64,000 nucleotides of DNA. It comes from Quercus robur. Lineage: Eukaryota > Streptophyta > Magnoliopsida > Fagales > Fagaceae. The notes below the pieces were generated by a model that saw only the letters and a list, made by a program, of their open reading frames with translations, had not been told where the DNA came from and did no database searches. The position numbers and the translations under genes are program-made. Location: positions 77,265,834 to 77,329,833 of the forward strand of contig NC_065538.1 in assembly GCF_932294415.1 (NCBI RefSeq), in the 5' to 3' direction. Below are positions 49,353 to 59,639 of the stretch, piece by piece (position 1 is the first letter of the stretch; every line of letters begins with the position of its first letter).

Positions 49353-51199
49353 GTGTTGCTGACTTGTCCCTGATTTAATTCTTTCAATTGTTTGTGGACA
49401 TGTTTTGTTTTTGTTTTCGGTTGTTTTGTTTTTTTAAGTTTTTTTTTTAAAAAAAAAAATCCAAAAACATTGAAAAATTTTCAAAAAGACAAAAATATTT
49501 TATTTTGAGTCTTGTTTTTTTTTCCTTGAGGATTACATAAATTATGATATATTTCTCTTGATTTAGAACATGCTTGACATTGTGGAGAAACTTAGATAGT
49601 ATGTGTTATATAAGTGCTAAGTTATTTCTGATTTTATGTGAGTATGTACTAGTTTGAAAATGTACTCAAGGGTTAATTAAGAAATTGATATTTCTTATTT
49701 GTATACCCTCTATAACTTAGTTAAGCACTGTCATGCATTGCATTTGCATTATTCATTTAGCATAATGTGCGCTTTTTGGTTTTGGTCATAAATTTTATAA
49801 AACCAAAAAGATTTTTGTGTTTTGTATTTCACATCTTGGATTTATAATCAAGAATTGGCCATATTATCTTTACATAACAAGTTTATGTACCTTGTTTAGC
49901 TTTGATGAGCTTACTTATTGCACTTTACTAGTTGAAGCTTTATAGTGCATGTTGTGTGGGAGATGTTTATAGTTTTTGATCACTTTGTCTTGATCTTGAA
50001 GTCACATGTCTTTGACTGTCGGACTTGAACCTTTTGAGAAAGACATAAATAACCATCTCACCACTATTTACTAGCCAATCATGAACACCTTAGTGCATAT
50101 TATAAGATTTTGTGCTCGAGAAAGTGTAGCACATGCACGAAAAGAACATAAAGTGAAGCCTCGGTTTAAATTGCTTAATTCTTAAAATTAAAATTGGTGT
50201 GTACTATTAGGCTTAATGCCAAACTCACATGACTTAAAATTGGTGTGTATATTATGAGGCATAAATTCAATAATTACATGATTGCAAGCTTATGATCTAG
50301 GAGATGTGGGAGTTATATGATGTAACTCTTTAGGTGATAGTCTCTTTTAAATTCTTTGTGATGAATTTTGTAGACTTTGTGATTGATTGCTATTTACATA
50401 TCACCTTACATGTTTTTCAAGTTTTTGCTAGTTGCACACACTACACAAGTTATTCTTTGCTAAACTTGGTACATTATATTGTGTGTGATCTTATTTTGGC
50501 CATCCAAGATTGAAAATTCCTTGATTTTAATGTAAAATGTGTTTAATGTTTGTGCTTTGAGGACAAATTGATTAAAAATCTTTATTTTGGAAGATCTGGG
50601 TTGAATTCAAGTGTTTTTGAAAAAACTTTTCGTCTTATACTCATGCATTTTTTTATTATAAAACAATGTGCTTTGAGGAGTTTTTGCATTAAATTGCTCT
50701 GTTTTTTTTTTTCAAAAATTTGATTTTTCCATGCATCATTTATGTTTAGGATTCACATGAATTGCATTGATTTCTTTTGTATCCATCTTGCAGTTTTGTA
50801 GTCATCTCTCTCATTGTTTTCACACATAACATGCATACACTTTGCTACATTGGGTACTCAACTTGATTTAAAAATTGATTGATTAATTTTTGAGTTATGT
50901 ACTTTCTAGTATATGCTATTTTTATGTGTGAATTGTAGAAAATTATTTTCTTGAGAGTTATGATGGATAATTAATGTGCTATTTTCTCTACTCATGCAAT
51001 TGTTTATGGGTCACATAGTGCCATGTTTGCATTTTATTGAAAGAGAGAATATTTTTTCTTCATGTGTATCCTTAACTTAGTTTTTTTTAAAACTTGGTTT
51101 GTGTCTTTTTATTTATCCCCACCTCCTTTATTTTTTTTCCCAAAACTGTTTTTCCTAAAACTTGTTTTGTTTTTCCTATTTTTAACCTTTGTGGTTCTT
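49353..51199 (+). other. AT-rich non-coding core of gag-only element
   Basis: No frame longer than 60 codons. About 49780-50700 aligns by eye with 59960-60840 of the second element (AGCACATGCACGAAAAGAAC; AAAATTGGTGTGTAC motifs; TTATTCTTTGCTAAACTTGG), although the elements differ elsewhere. Confidence 0.7.
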
Positions 51200-51400
51200 A
51201 GGGGGAGTTGTTGCTCTTCATAGGGGGAGTTATCTCTATTTTCTCTTACTCTGTTGCGTATGTTTTCTGTCTACCTTCTGATTGAGTAGTCTTTGTCAAT
51301 ACGTGACAAAAAGGGGGAGACATAGATGACATAGATGACCTGTTTGTTTTGTTTAGGGGGAGAATATAAAAACTTTTTGATGTATCTAACTTAGGGGGAG
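51200..51400 (+). repeat. array of five AGGGGGAG polypurine tracts
   Basis: Perfect AGGGGGAG at 51200-51207, 51222-51229, 51312-51319, 51355-51362 and 51393-51400, with a worn ATAGGGAG at 51656-51663 next to the right LTR. Multiplied polypurine tracts upstream of the 3' LTR are a known trait of the plant Copia genus Sirevirus. They prime plus-strand DNA. Confidence 0.85.
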
Positions 51401-51665
51401 AGTTAGTTTATTTTTTTCTATTCTGTTTCATATTATTATTTATATGTCTTTCTTTCCACATATGCGGTGATGTGTTTGTTGAGTGTTTTAGGAAAGACAA
51501 GTGCATTCTGATCAAGACCTTCTACCTCTTCTTGCAACTTCTAGGTTAGGAGTCTTAGATTGGAATTTGTGATGTAATTGGGCATTTTATTGTATTGGGT
51601 TGTTCTTGTATTTGAGCATTTCACTTTGTATGAAAGTTTTGTCACAAATTGCCAAATAGGGAGTT

Positions 51666-52603
51666 TGTTAGGTTCTAAATGTTTAGAACAATTGGCAAAT
51701 CGTGAACACAAACTTGTCTAGATATAGATCTTAGAGTCTATAGGTTTTATTAGACAATGCTCAAGGTGATTCAAGTCAAGATTCAAAAACATACAAGCTG
51801 CAGGAAGAAGATTTCATAATTTTTATAATTCGATTGATCGAAAGACAGGCTCGATCGATCGAAAGTCGTATCTGCAGAATTTTAATTAAGCCCAAACAGC
51901 AATTCAAGCCCATTTAGGATTAGGGTTTCTAATCTACTTCTCCCAGTATATAAAGGAAACCCTAAGCACGTTTTTATGTGGCTTTTTAGAGAGAAAAGAG
52001 TGTGCCTCTTTTGTATTTAGGGTTTTGTTCCTAAAAATCTCTCTTATGTCTTTTACTGGTGCTATTCCTTGAAGAATCTCAAGATCTGATATTGTAGAAG
52101 TTGCTGCCTTCTCTTGTCATCAAAGGTGTTGATGATCTAAACCTTCAAGGGTGGTCTTGGAGTCACAAACAGGAGAGTTTGTGTTGCTAAACCTTTGAGT
52201 GGGATCTCAAAGTCACAAACGGGGGTGTTTGTGTTTTGCAAAGGCCAAAGAAAAAAGGAGTCCATGGATTCGGAGTTTGCACGTGGTCGTGTCAGTAAGT
52301 TCTACTGGTTGGTAGCAATAAGAAGTCGAGCGTGGGGGCTTGTAAGTCTTATTGTATGAACTTTGATTCTTTCTAGTGGATTTGCTTTTTACCTTGAGGA
52401 TAGCTAGGTCAAATCCTCCCCAGGTTTTTTACCGGTTTGGTTTTCCTGGGTGATCATATCTTGTGTTATTTATTTTCCGCTGCTTTGCTTGATTTGATCT
52501 TTTATATTGTGATAACCTAGACTTGTTTAATTGGACTAAATAACAACTTGGCTAATTACCTAGGTTTATCTAATTGTTGTTTTAAGGGGTCTAAAAACCA
52601 ACA
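51666..52603 (+). repeat. right LTR of gag-only element
   Basis: TGTTAGGTTCTAAATG ... GGTCTAAAAACCAACA, 14 bp longer than the left LTR because of small indels around 51766-51800. GATCGATCGAAAGTCG is at about 51852. Confidence 0.92.
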
Positions 52604-53081
52604 GAAATTCCTCCCTCCCAAAAAATCCAATGTGAAGGCCTGGTGAACAAATTGATATGTACGAAGTGCAAATCGTCAGCCTTTGTAGGTGCGTCCAGAT
52701 GGAGCTGAGTCCTCGTTCTTGTCTCTGCAAATATGGTAAGATGGTTCCCTCAAGGTGGTCACCGATGTGGTGCCTGCCACAACGTCTTCGATACCAAAGT
52801 CAATATAAGGAAGCTCTTAGAGAATAACACAAAATATCAGAGTAACTAAGAACGCTTTTTGGTGTGTGTATGTACCTTGTGTTGGTGCTTGTGAAGGCTA
52901 TATATATGTTTCCACACATCCTAGTCGTTGTGGCAAGGTAGTCAATATCGTACTTGTACCGGCCATACCAATATGTGATATCGATATTGAAACATCAACA
53001 TTTCGTACCAGTTTAAATATCGGTCGTACCAGTCATACCGGCCAATTTCGGGCAATACTGGCTAGTACAAATGTTATTCGT
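52604..53081. other. non-coding, with degenerate ACCGGTCATACC repeat
   Basis: About 52950-53060 repeats TACCGGCCATACCAATAT, TACCAGTCATACCGGCC and related strings mixed with ATATCGATATTG. This is a degenerate short repeat of a type common in tree genomes. It ends exactly where the duplicated CRK promoter begins. Confidence 0.5.
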
Positions 53082-53499
53082 ATTATGTAAAGAGCTTTTG
53101 TAGTGTTTGTACTACACATGTTCTGGGATTCAGATGTTTAGGGGATAGGTATGATGAGCGGTGAGGATGTACAGTTCTGCCTTTTATGATGAGAGGTCTG
53201 CTCCACGTAAGTCAACAAGCCTAAATGTCAATGTGTTATGGCTTGACCTTTCAACTTTTATTTTTATTTTTATTTTTTATTATATATATATATATATATA
53301 GAAAAATTTAATAGCTAATTTTTTTTAATGTTTTTAACCTGCATATTAAATTTGGTTTAAATCGAATGTTATTTACTATTTAATTAATAAATTTATTTTT
53401 TATACAAAATTTTATATTACAAAAAATTAAAAATTTAATATTTTTTATGATATAGTAATTGATTTTTTTTTTTTTAAAAAAAATTATAAGTATAAAGAG
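53082..53499 (-). promoter_or_regulatory. orphan duplicate of the CRK promoter
   Basis: Close match to 45287-45640, including GGGATAGGTATGATGAGCGG. It contains an added TA tract (53281-53300). The CRK first exon that should lie at lower coordinates is absent, so this is a promoter without its gene. Confidence 0.75.
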
Positions 53500-53822
53500 A
53501 TAATTACAAATTACCCACCTGTAGTTTGGTCCGAATTTTACTTACCTATCCATGGTTTCATTTTTGACATTTTGCCCACCCGTGGTTCATTCCATTTATG
53601 CTTCGTAACCCACCTCTAATTTTTCCGTTACTCTAACAAGTTTCATCAAAAAATCAAACAAAAAATCAGATCAAACACTCCTCTTCCACGCTCTCTCTCA
53701 CGCTTGCTCACCCACCTAAGATCCTAGATGCTACGATGACACCCACTTGATTTATTAGTCCGAGAATCATCATTAAAGGCAAAAATCACTTACTACTCTT
53801 TCCATTACTTCTTATTTGATTT

Positions 53823-53861
<39 letters not shown>

Positions 53862-55563
53862 CTTTGGTTTAGATAGGGCTTTGGGTCACGACTGCGACAA
53901 TGGAGGAGCCAAAGGTGGCAATATGGGTTTGGGTTTTGATTTGTGGAGGAGGAGCATGACTAATTTGGGTCTGGGTTTTGAGGAGTGTGACATGTAGGTT
54001 GTGATTTTGGTTTTGGTGGTGGTTGATCTGAGATTTTGGGTTGTTACGATGGACATCAACATGAGGTCGTGGTGCTGTGGGTGGACCTGGGTTCATGGGG
54101 CCATGGGTAGCAACTCGCCGCGGATCTTGGGATTGATGGATAGAAAAGCGGCGGAGATAGGAGCATAGTGTTGGACAAAGGTGGAGGCAAGGTCGACTAC
54201 GACAAGCTCATTGATAAGTTTGGCCATCATTATTGATTATTGATTTGTAGGTGTTAATGTGGATATTTCTTTGTTGGGTTTGTTTTAAATTGAGATATAG
54301 AGAAGGGCTGTTTTAATGCAATGGCTATTACCCAGTGTTTTAGCTTGTTGTTTCGTGGAGATACTGTTTTAAGATAATTTGTGCTCTTTTTTCTTGTGCT
54401 ATAGTATTGGTAAAAGATGAATTTTTCGCATTGTTCTGGTTGAGAAAAAAGATAATGTGACTTGAATATATTATCGATTTTGAATCTTGGGTAATATGTG
54501 TTTGGGAACTTGAAGAAACTATTTACTCATTCTGGAACATGAGGCTAGGATGTTAAAGATTGTAACGTAATAAGTTTGTTTGTAAATACTGCAATTAATA
54601 TATTTTTGATATGTGTTTTCATTCTCATGGAATTGAATTACTTCATTTCTTTTTACTTAGTGGTAATGCTAATGTTACAAACCCATATTCATGTGTGGAG
54701 GAAAACTGTGAGCTATTGCCATGGTAGTTTATAAATTTTACTTATCAAAAAAAAAAAAGTTTTATAAAGTTTGAGATCTATGGAGTGGTTGATTTGAGTT
54801 TAATTTTCTGGGTTCGAGAAATCCTTGAAATATATGTCTGGGTTTGAAATTGGGGTTTCAAATATATGTCTGGGTTTGAATTCATTTGTTCTTAAGTTCC
54901 ATCAAATATATGCCTAGGTTTTTGGGTTGTATTTTGATAGATCTGTGGTTTGTACTTTGATGGTATTGCTTGATTTGATTTGTATTAGTTTTCTGGGTTT
55001 ATGTTCGCCATGTTTGTGTATGTTCTTCATGTTTGTGAATTGTGAGAAACTAAGTTTTTCAATTAAATTGTTAATTAATATAAAATACACAAAAATGTTA
55101 TTATTTTTAAGGACAATTAAATTCAATACAATTATGTGTTCGAATTTAATTGAACAATCTAATGTATTGCACTTAAGTTTTATCTTATTTTTTGGCCCTT
55201 GGACGAACCCCTAGATATTCATATCAATAATTCTATTTACACACAAAATTCACACATTTTTTTACTATTGTTGAGGAAGCACGTTATTGGTGTATAATAA
55301 AAGTGGTGTTAGTGATTGACTACATGAAAGTAACAATGCACTAATCAAAGCTTGCCACATGACTTGTGATGTTTTTGTTTTTTTTTTTTGTTTTGTATTT
55401 CTAACATTAATTGTTTATATTCATATACTCACCCCACCACCAAAAAAAATCACATACTCAAAGAGTGGATGCGCCTACATGTATTGACCGCTAATTGGGT
55501 GAGCAATAATATTTAATTTTCAAATAAGTTGTAATGAATTGTTACTTTTATATATATAAATTG
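53500..55563. other. non-coding, with TE-like edge and CT repeat
   Basis: ATTACCCACCTGTAGTTTGG at 53506 and GTTACTCTAACAAGTTTCATC-like text resemble the end of a common plant DNA transposon, but no partner end was found. There is a CT/CA microsatellite at 53827-53862. A Pro/His-rich minus frame at 53869-54096 is judged chance. Nothing else recognised. Confidence 0.4.
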
Positions 55564-55905
55564 AGTTTTTTTTTTTTTTTTTTTTTTATAGAAGAAAATC
55601 AGTTCATATTATTGAAGAAAAGTTAGCCAACATCGGTTAAAAGCATATTATTAATGTATGAATGAACATCTTCCATCCACAAAGAAAAACATCTAACATT
55701 TTAGTATGTTTAGCAAGGTTATGAGCAGCAGAATCACTTTGTCTAGAAACATGATTAAAATTAATAGAACAAAAGGAATACGTTATAAGCTTTGCCTCAG
55801 CAATAAAGTCACCATATAAGGAGAATGAGCCTTCAATTACTACTCATAGCTTTGATGATAATCTCTGTATCCCCCTCTAAAATAATGAAAGAGAGGCTGA
55901 GTTTT
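55564..55905 (-). mobile_element. 5'-truncated LINE tail (RNase H end)
   Basis: Oligo(T) at 55566-55588 marks the 3' tail. Reading the minus strand gives pieces of plant LINE RNase H (EGDTEIIIKAM, NHVSRQSDSAAHNLAKHTK, WMEDVHS), with stops. ATTGAG left of the tail recurs near 55912 and may be the target duplication. Confidence 0.75.
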
Positions 55906-56277
55906 GTTTGGATTGAGTATTATAAACGGTACCATAAAGTTTATTATATAATTTGTATAAATTAATGTGTCATTGAATTGACTAATCTAAGACTGAATCT
56001 TAAAGAATAATATATGAAGGGGAAAAAAAATGATCACTCTTATGTTATATGATTCGGATTTCTAAGCTTGATTGCCTGCGATGTAAATGAAACTCTTCAA
56101 CCTAGGAATCTACAATACTATTTAATGTTTAGAATTTATTTATAAACGTGAAAAGACTTTTATTTTTGCTATCATTATTTGTGTAACTAATTAATGATGT
56201 TCGCCTCATGAAGCATGATTTTTAGTGCTATGTACCAGTCATTGGGATGGAAGATTACTTCACATCCTCTACGATAT
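55906..56277. other. intergenic, nothing recognised
   Basis: AT-rich spacer between a LINE tail and the 3' fragment of an LTR element. Confidence 0.4.
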
Positions 56278-56390
56278 ATAGTAGTTAGGTTGAATTGCTT
56301 TTGGCATGTTTAATGTTTAATGGGATGTTTGTAACTTTGAGCATTTCAGTTTTGTGATGTGTTTTGTCATGGATTGTCAAAGGGGGAGTT
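56278..56390 (+). mobile_element. 3' end fragment of an upstream copy of the gag/ORF3 element
   Basis: Matches 63297-63408 (TAGTAGTTAGGTT ... CAAAGGGGGAGTT), the internal sequence and polypurine tract just before the right LTR. So the LTR at 56391 serves as the 3' LTR of a lost element and the 5' LTR of the next. Confidence 0.85.
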
Positions 56391-56483
56391 TGTTAGGTTC
56401 TAAGACTTTAGGAACTAAATATATTAGAACTTCAATGTGTAATGTGTTGGCAAACCATGATCAAAACTTAGAGTCTAGATTTA

Positions 56484-57184
56484 GGCTGCGTTTGAATTGG
56501 GTGAAAACCAATTTCAGAAATCAATTTCCGGAAAATCCATGTGTTTGGCTGTCACGGAAAACATTATTTTCCGGAAAATGATTTCCAGTTGACCACTAAT
56601 TTCACCTTTGACCCGGAAATGAATTTCTCCCCTCATTTTCACTTCAAAGGATTTCCGGAAAAAGAGAGAGAGAGAGAGAGAGAGCGCGCGCGCGCGAGAG
56701 GAGAAGACCAGTCCGAGCTCCAGTCCACGCCGATCTCCAGTCCGAGCTCCAGTCCGCGCACGCGAGAGAAGAAGACCAGTCCAACGACTGCGATCGACGC
56801 TTCGCGAGATCGCGCCGTCGATCGTGATCTTGCGAAGCGTCGATCGCGATCTCGCCTTCGCGAGATCGCGATCGACGGCGCGATCTCGCGAAGCGTCGAT
56901 CGCGATCTCGGATCACGATCGTGTTTTCTGGATTTGTGTTTTTTGGATTCGTGTTTTCTGGGTTGTGGCTTGTGTTTTTCTGGATTTGTGTTTTCCTTCT
57001 TCTTTTCCAAACACCAGAAAATTTTTTTCGGAAAATTTTTTGAAATGCAACCAAACACACAGAAATATTTTCCTTTTCCGGAAATTAGCATTTCCGGAAA
57101 ATAAATATTTTCCTTTTCCGGAAATTAGCATTTCCGGAAAATATGTATTTTCCGGAAAACGTTTTACGGCAATCAAACACAGCC
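56484..57184. mobile_element. 701-bp PIF/Harbinger-like MITE with GC-rich core
   Basis: TTA lies on both sides (56481-56483 and 57185-57187). Ends GGCTGCGTTTGAATTG and, reversed, GGCTGTGTTTGATTGCC are inverted repeats. Both subterminal regions are packed with TTTTCCGGAAAA palindromes, including a 40-bp tandem pair (57063-57142). The centre has a GA repeat running into GCGCGCGCGC (56665-56696) and the hairpin at 56791-56902. The right LTR gives the exact empty site (63496-63503). No transposase. Confidence 0.88.
56791..56902. repeat. perfect 34-bp inverted repeat, CpG- and GATC-rich
   Basis: 56791-56824 is the exact reverse complement of 56869-56902; each arm begins CGATCGACG. The 44-bp loop (56825-56868) repeats the arm motif GCGAAGCGTCGATCGCGATC. 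The block is dominated by CG, GATC and TCGCGA in an AT-rich region. Confidence 0.92.
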
Positions 57185-57913
57185 TTAGGCTGCTCAAAGT
57201 GTATTTATTTGTAAAGTTGGAATCAAGTAATTGCAGGATTTATATGTCTAAATTTGCAAGGCTTGATCGATCGAACCTCGTGCAGATTATTTTTCTGTAG
57301 AATTTTCCAACTCAGCACAAGCCCATATAACGTGTAAGGTTTTATGTTTTGTTTCAAGTACAAAAGGAAAAACTCTAGCTACATTTTAGATGTTGTTGAT
57401 ATGCTGTGTGTGTGAATCTTCTGTGAGATCTAGAGGTGTTTACCTTCATACACACTTAGGGTTATCAAGATCAAGATTGATGTCAAGAACTTGGTGATCT
57501 CTTCAGTTGCTGTTTTAAGAGCTTAAAGAAAGCACAAGTAGGAGAACTTGTGGTTGTTGTGGATTAAGAAAAGAAGTAGTCAGTGGACTCAGAGCTGTCA
57601 TTTGGTCGTGATAATAAGTTTTCTACATGAGGTAGCAATAGGATGTTAGTGGTCTAAATCTTATTGTAAAAACTTCAATTCTTTCATAGTAGATCTGTTT
57701 TACCTTAAGGATAGTTAGGTTAAATCCTCCCCAGGTTTTTTACCGGTTTAGTTTTCCTAGGTTATCATATCGTTGTGTTATTTACTTTTTCACATTATTT
57801 ACATGATATGATTTAATTGTGTTAACCTAGATTTGAATAATTTATCTAAGTAATCACTTGGCTAAATAATTAGGTTAAACAACTTGTATTTTAAGGGGTC
57901 TAAAAACGTACAA

Positions 57914-57928
57914 GTGGTGTCAAAGCAG
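57914..57928 (+). promoter_or_regulatory. primer-binding site (initiator tRNA-Met type)
   Basis: GTGGTGTCAAAGCAG after the left LTR; TGGTRTCARAGCAGG pattern with two changes from the usual core. Confidence 0.75.
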
Positions 57929-57985
57929 GTTAGCTTTAGTATTTAGATCTTTTGATCTAAGAGTTGATCATTGACCCCTGTTGTT

Positions 57986-59639
57986 ATGGAACACAGTCAC
58001 TCTCTTATGATCCCACCTCACTTTGATAGGAACAACTATGTCTACTGAAAAATAAGGATGAAAGCATTCTTGAAATCTATTAATGAGAGAGTTTGGAATT
58101 CCATTGAATACGAATATGAGAAATCGACTACTCCTGTAAGCGAGTGGCAAACTTTTCAGAAAGAAGCAGCTATTTTTAATAGCAAAGTCATGAATGCTAT
58201 TTTAATACTGTTTCTATGGAGAAATTCAAGAGAATCTCTAATGTTGAGGTTGCTTATACTGCATGGAATATTCTCCATACTATGCGTGAAGGCACAAAGC
58301 TAGTTAAGATTAACAAATTACAGCAGTTAACTACTAGATTTGAAAGTATTAGAATATCTGATGATGAGTGTTTTGATGAATTCTATGCTAAATTGAATGA
58401 TATTGTTAATTTTGCTTATAATTTGGGTGAAATCTATGATCAACCTAAGATTGTTAGGAAGATACTTAGATCCTTGACTGGGGACTTTAGACCCAAAGTG
58501 ACTATCATTACTGAAAGTAAGGATGTGAACTCCATCTCTATTAATGAACTTGTAGGATCTCTCCAATCATATAAGCTAGACCTACCTAAGACAAATAAAT
58601 CCAAATCAATGGCTCTTAAGTCAGTTGATGATGTTGATGGTAATGGATTTGATGATGAACTCTCTTCTATAGAGATTGCATATCTTGCCAAAAACTTTAG
58701 AAACTTTCTTAGGAACAACAACAGAAGGGCAAGAGGCAAAGCAATGCTGAACCTAGGAATTTTAAGAGGAATGAACCCACTAAAGTGAATAATACTGATA
58801 AATCTAAAGAAAGAGTAGGTCAAACCTTTAATAATTCCATGGGTTAACAATGTTTTGGTTATCAAGGGTATGGTTATGTGAAATCAGAATGTCCCACATT
58901 CTTGAGAACAAAGAGTAAAGCTATGCCTATAACGCTTAATAATGATGAAGTTTCTGATCATGAATCTGACAGTGATGAGGATGGAAACTTCATTACTTTC
59001 ACAACTACTTCTATAGTTGATGAAAGTGTTGTGGTTGATGAGAACTCTTCTGATGGGAAACTCTCTGAGAATGCTGATTTGCAAGAAGCCTATAATAAGC
59101 TTTGCAAGGTTGTTGGAAAGGAAGCTATGAATGTTGACTTAGGTTTAAAGGAAATTACTTCTCTTGAACTTGATAAGAAAAATTTGCTTTTGAAATTGTT
59201 TGATGCTAATGAATTGATTAATAAGGTGAAGACTGAAAACATGCTGTTGTTTGATAAAGTTAAGAATTTGGAACTAGAATTATTCGTAGCTAGAGAACAA
59301 ATGAATAGGTCTGTTAGTTCTAAACTTGATCACATGTTGAGTATTCAAAAGTTTCCCTTAGACAAAACTGGTCTAGGTTTTGAAGATAGCATCTCTATGG
59401 CTAAAACCCATTCCACAAATTTTGTTTCTTCTTCTGAGCCCCCCAAGAGTGAGATTGTCAAACCAGTAGAAGTTACACCACCTTCTAGGAAGATTAGGGT
59501 TGATCTTAAAGAGTCTAAACCTAAGAATCCTACCCTCCCTAAGGATAAGTTGCATGATAGACTTTTATGGGTTTGTCATTTTTGTGGAAAGATTGGGCAT
59601 ATTCATTCAAATTGTTTCAATTTGCAAGTTGCAAAGTGA
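57986..59639 (+). pseudogene. Copia/Sirevirus-type Gag, decayed
   Basis: ATG 57986. The DUF4219/UBN2 region (HFDRNNYVY, then MKAFLKSINERVW) is followed by UBN2 text (AWNILHTMREGTK, LTTRFESIRISDDE, YNLGEIYDQPKIVRKIL). A first knuckle has lost its inner Cys and His (CFGYQGYGYVKSEC). An acidic linker and a long coiled coil (LELDKKNLLLKLFDANELIN) lead to an intact second knuckle, CHFCGKIGHIHSNC, near the end. Lesions: TGA at 58046-58048 where Trp is expected, frame shifts near 58200 and 58740, and TAA at 58846-58848. The C-terminal part matches the gag at 48429-49352. Confidence 0.87.

Larger units (their letters stand above)
47432..52603 (+). mobile_element. complete pol-less LTR retroelement (gag only), Sirevirus-like
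   Basis: 5.17 kb with GAAAT on both sides (47427-47431 and 52604-52608). LTRs are 47432-48355 and 51666-52603. The primer site follows the left LTR. One gag-like gene is at 48429-49352, and AGGGGGAG is repeated five times at 51200-51400 before the right LTR. No protease, integrase or reverse transcriptase is detectable in any frame between 49353 and 51665. This is the layout of plant TR-GAG elements, mobilised by another element's polymerase. The LTRs differ at scattered positions and small indels, so the insertion is not brand new. Confidence 0.92.
56391..57912 (+). repeat. left LTR, interrupted by a MITE
   Basis: TGTTAGGTTCTAAGAC ... GGTCTAAAAACGTACA. It matches the right LTR from 63409 apart from the insertion 56484-57184. 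The R-U5-like part has CCTCCCCAGGTTTTTTACCG (57727), shared with the other LTRs of this group. Confidence 0.9.

Noticed and set aside
53869-54096. Minus-strand Pro/His/Gln-rich frame of 75 codons
   Set aside because: Low-complexity composition, no domain, no upstream or downstream exons; explained by T/G-rich plus-strand sequence.
56791-56902. Hairpin as a microRNA precursor or CRISPR-like repeat
   Set aside because: Arms are perfectly complementary, lie in a MITE, and have no spacer structure; siRNA generation is possible but a MIR gene is not supported.
56541-57300. Several overlapping long frames on both strands rich in Arg/Asp/Ser
   Set aside because: They fall in the GC-rich palindromic core of a MITE; frames are open on both strands because of base composition and repetition, not coding.
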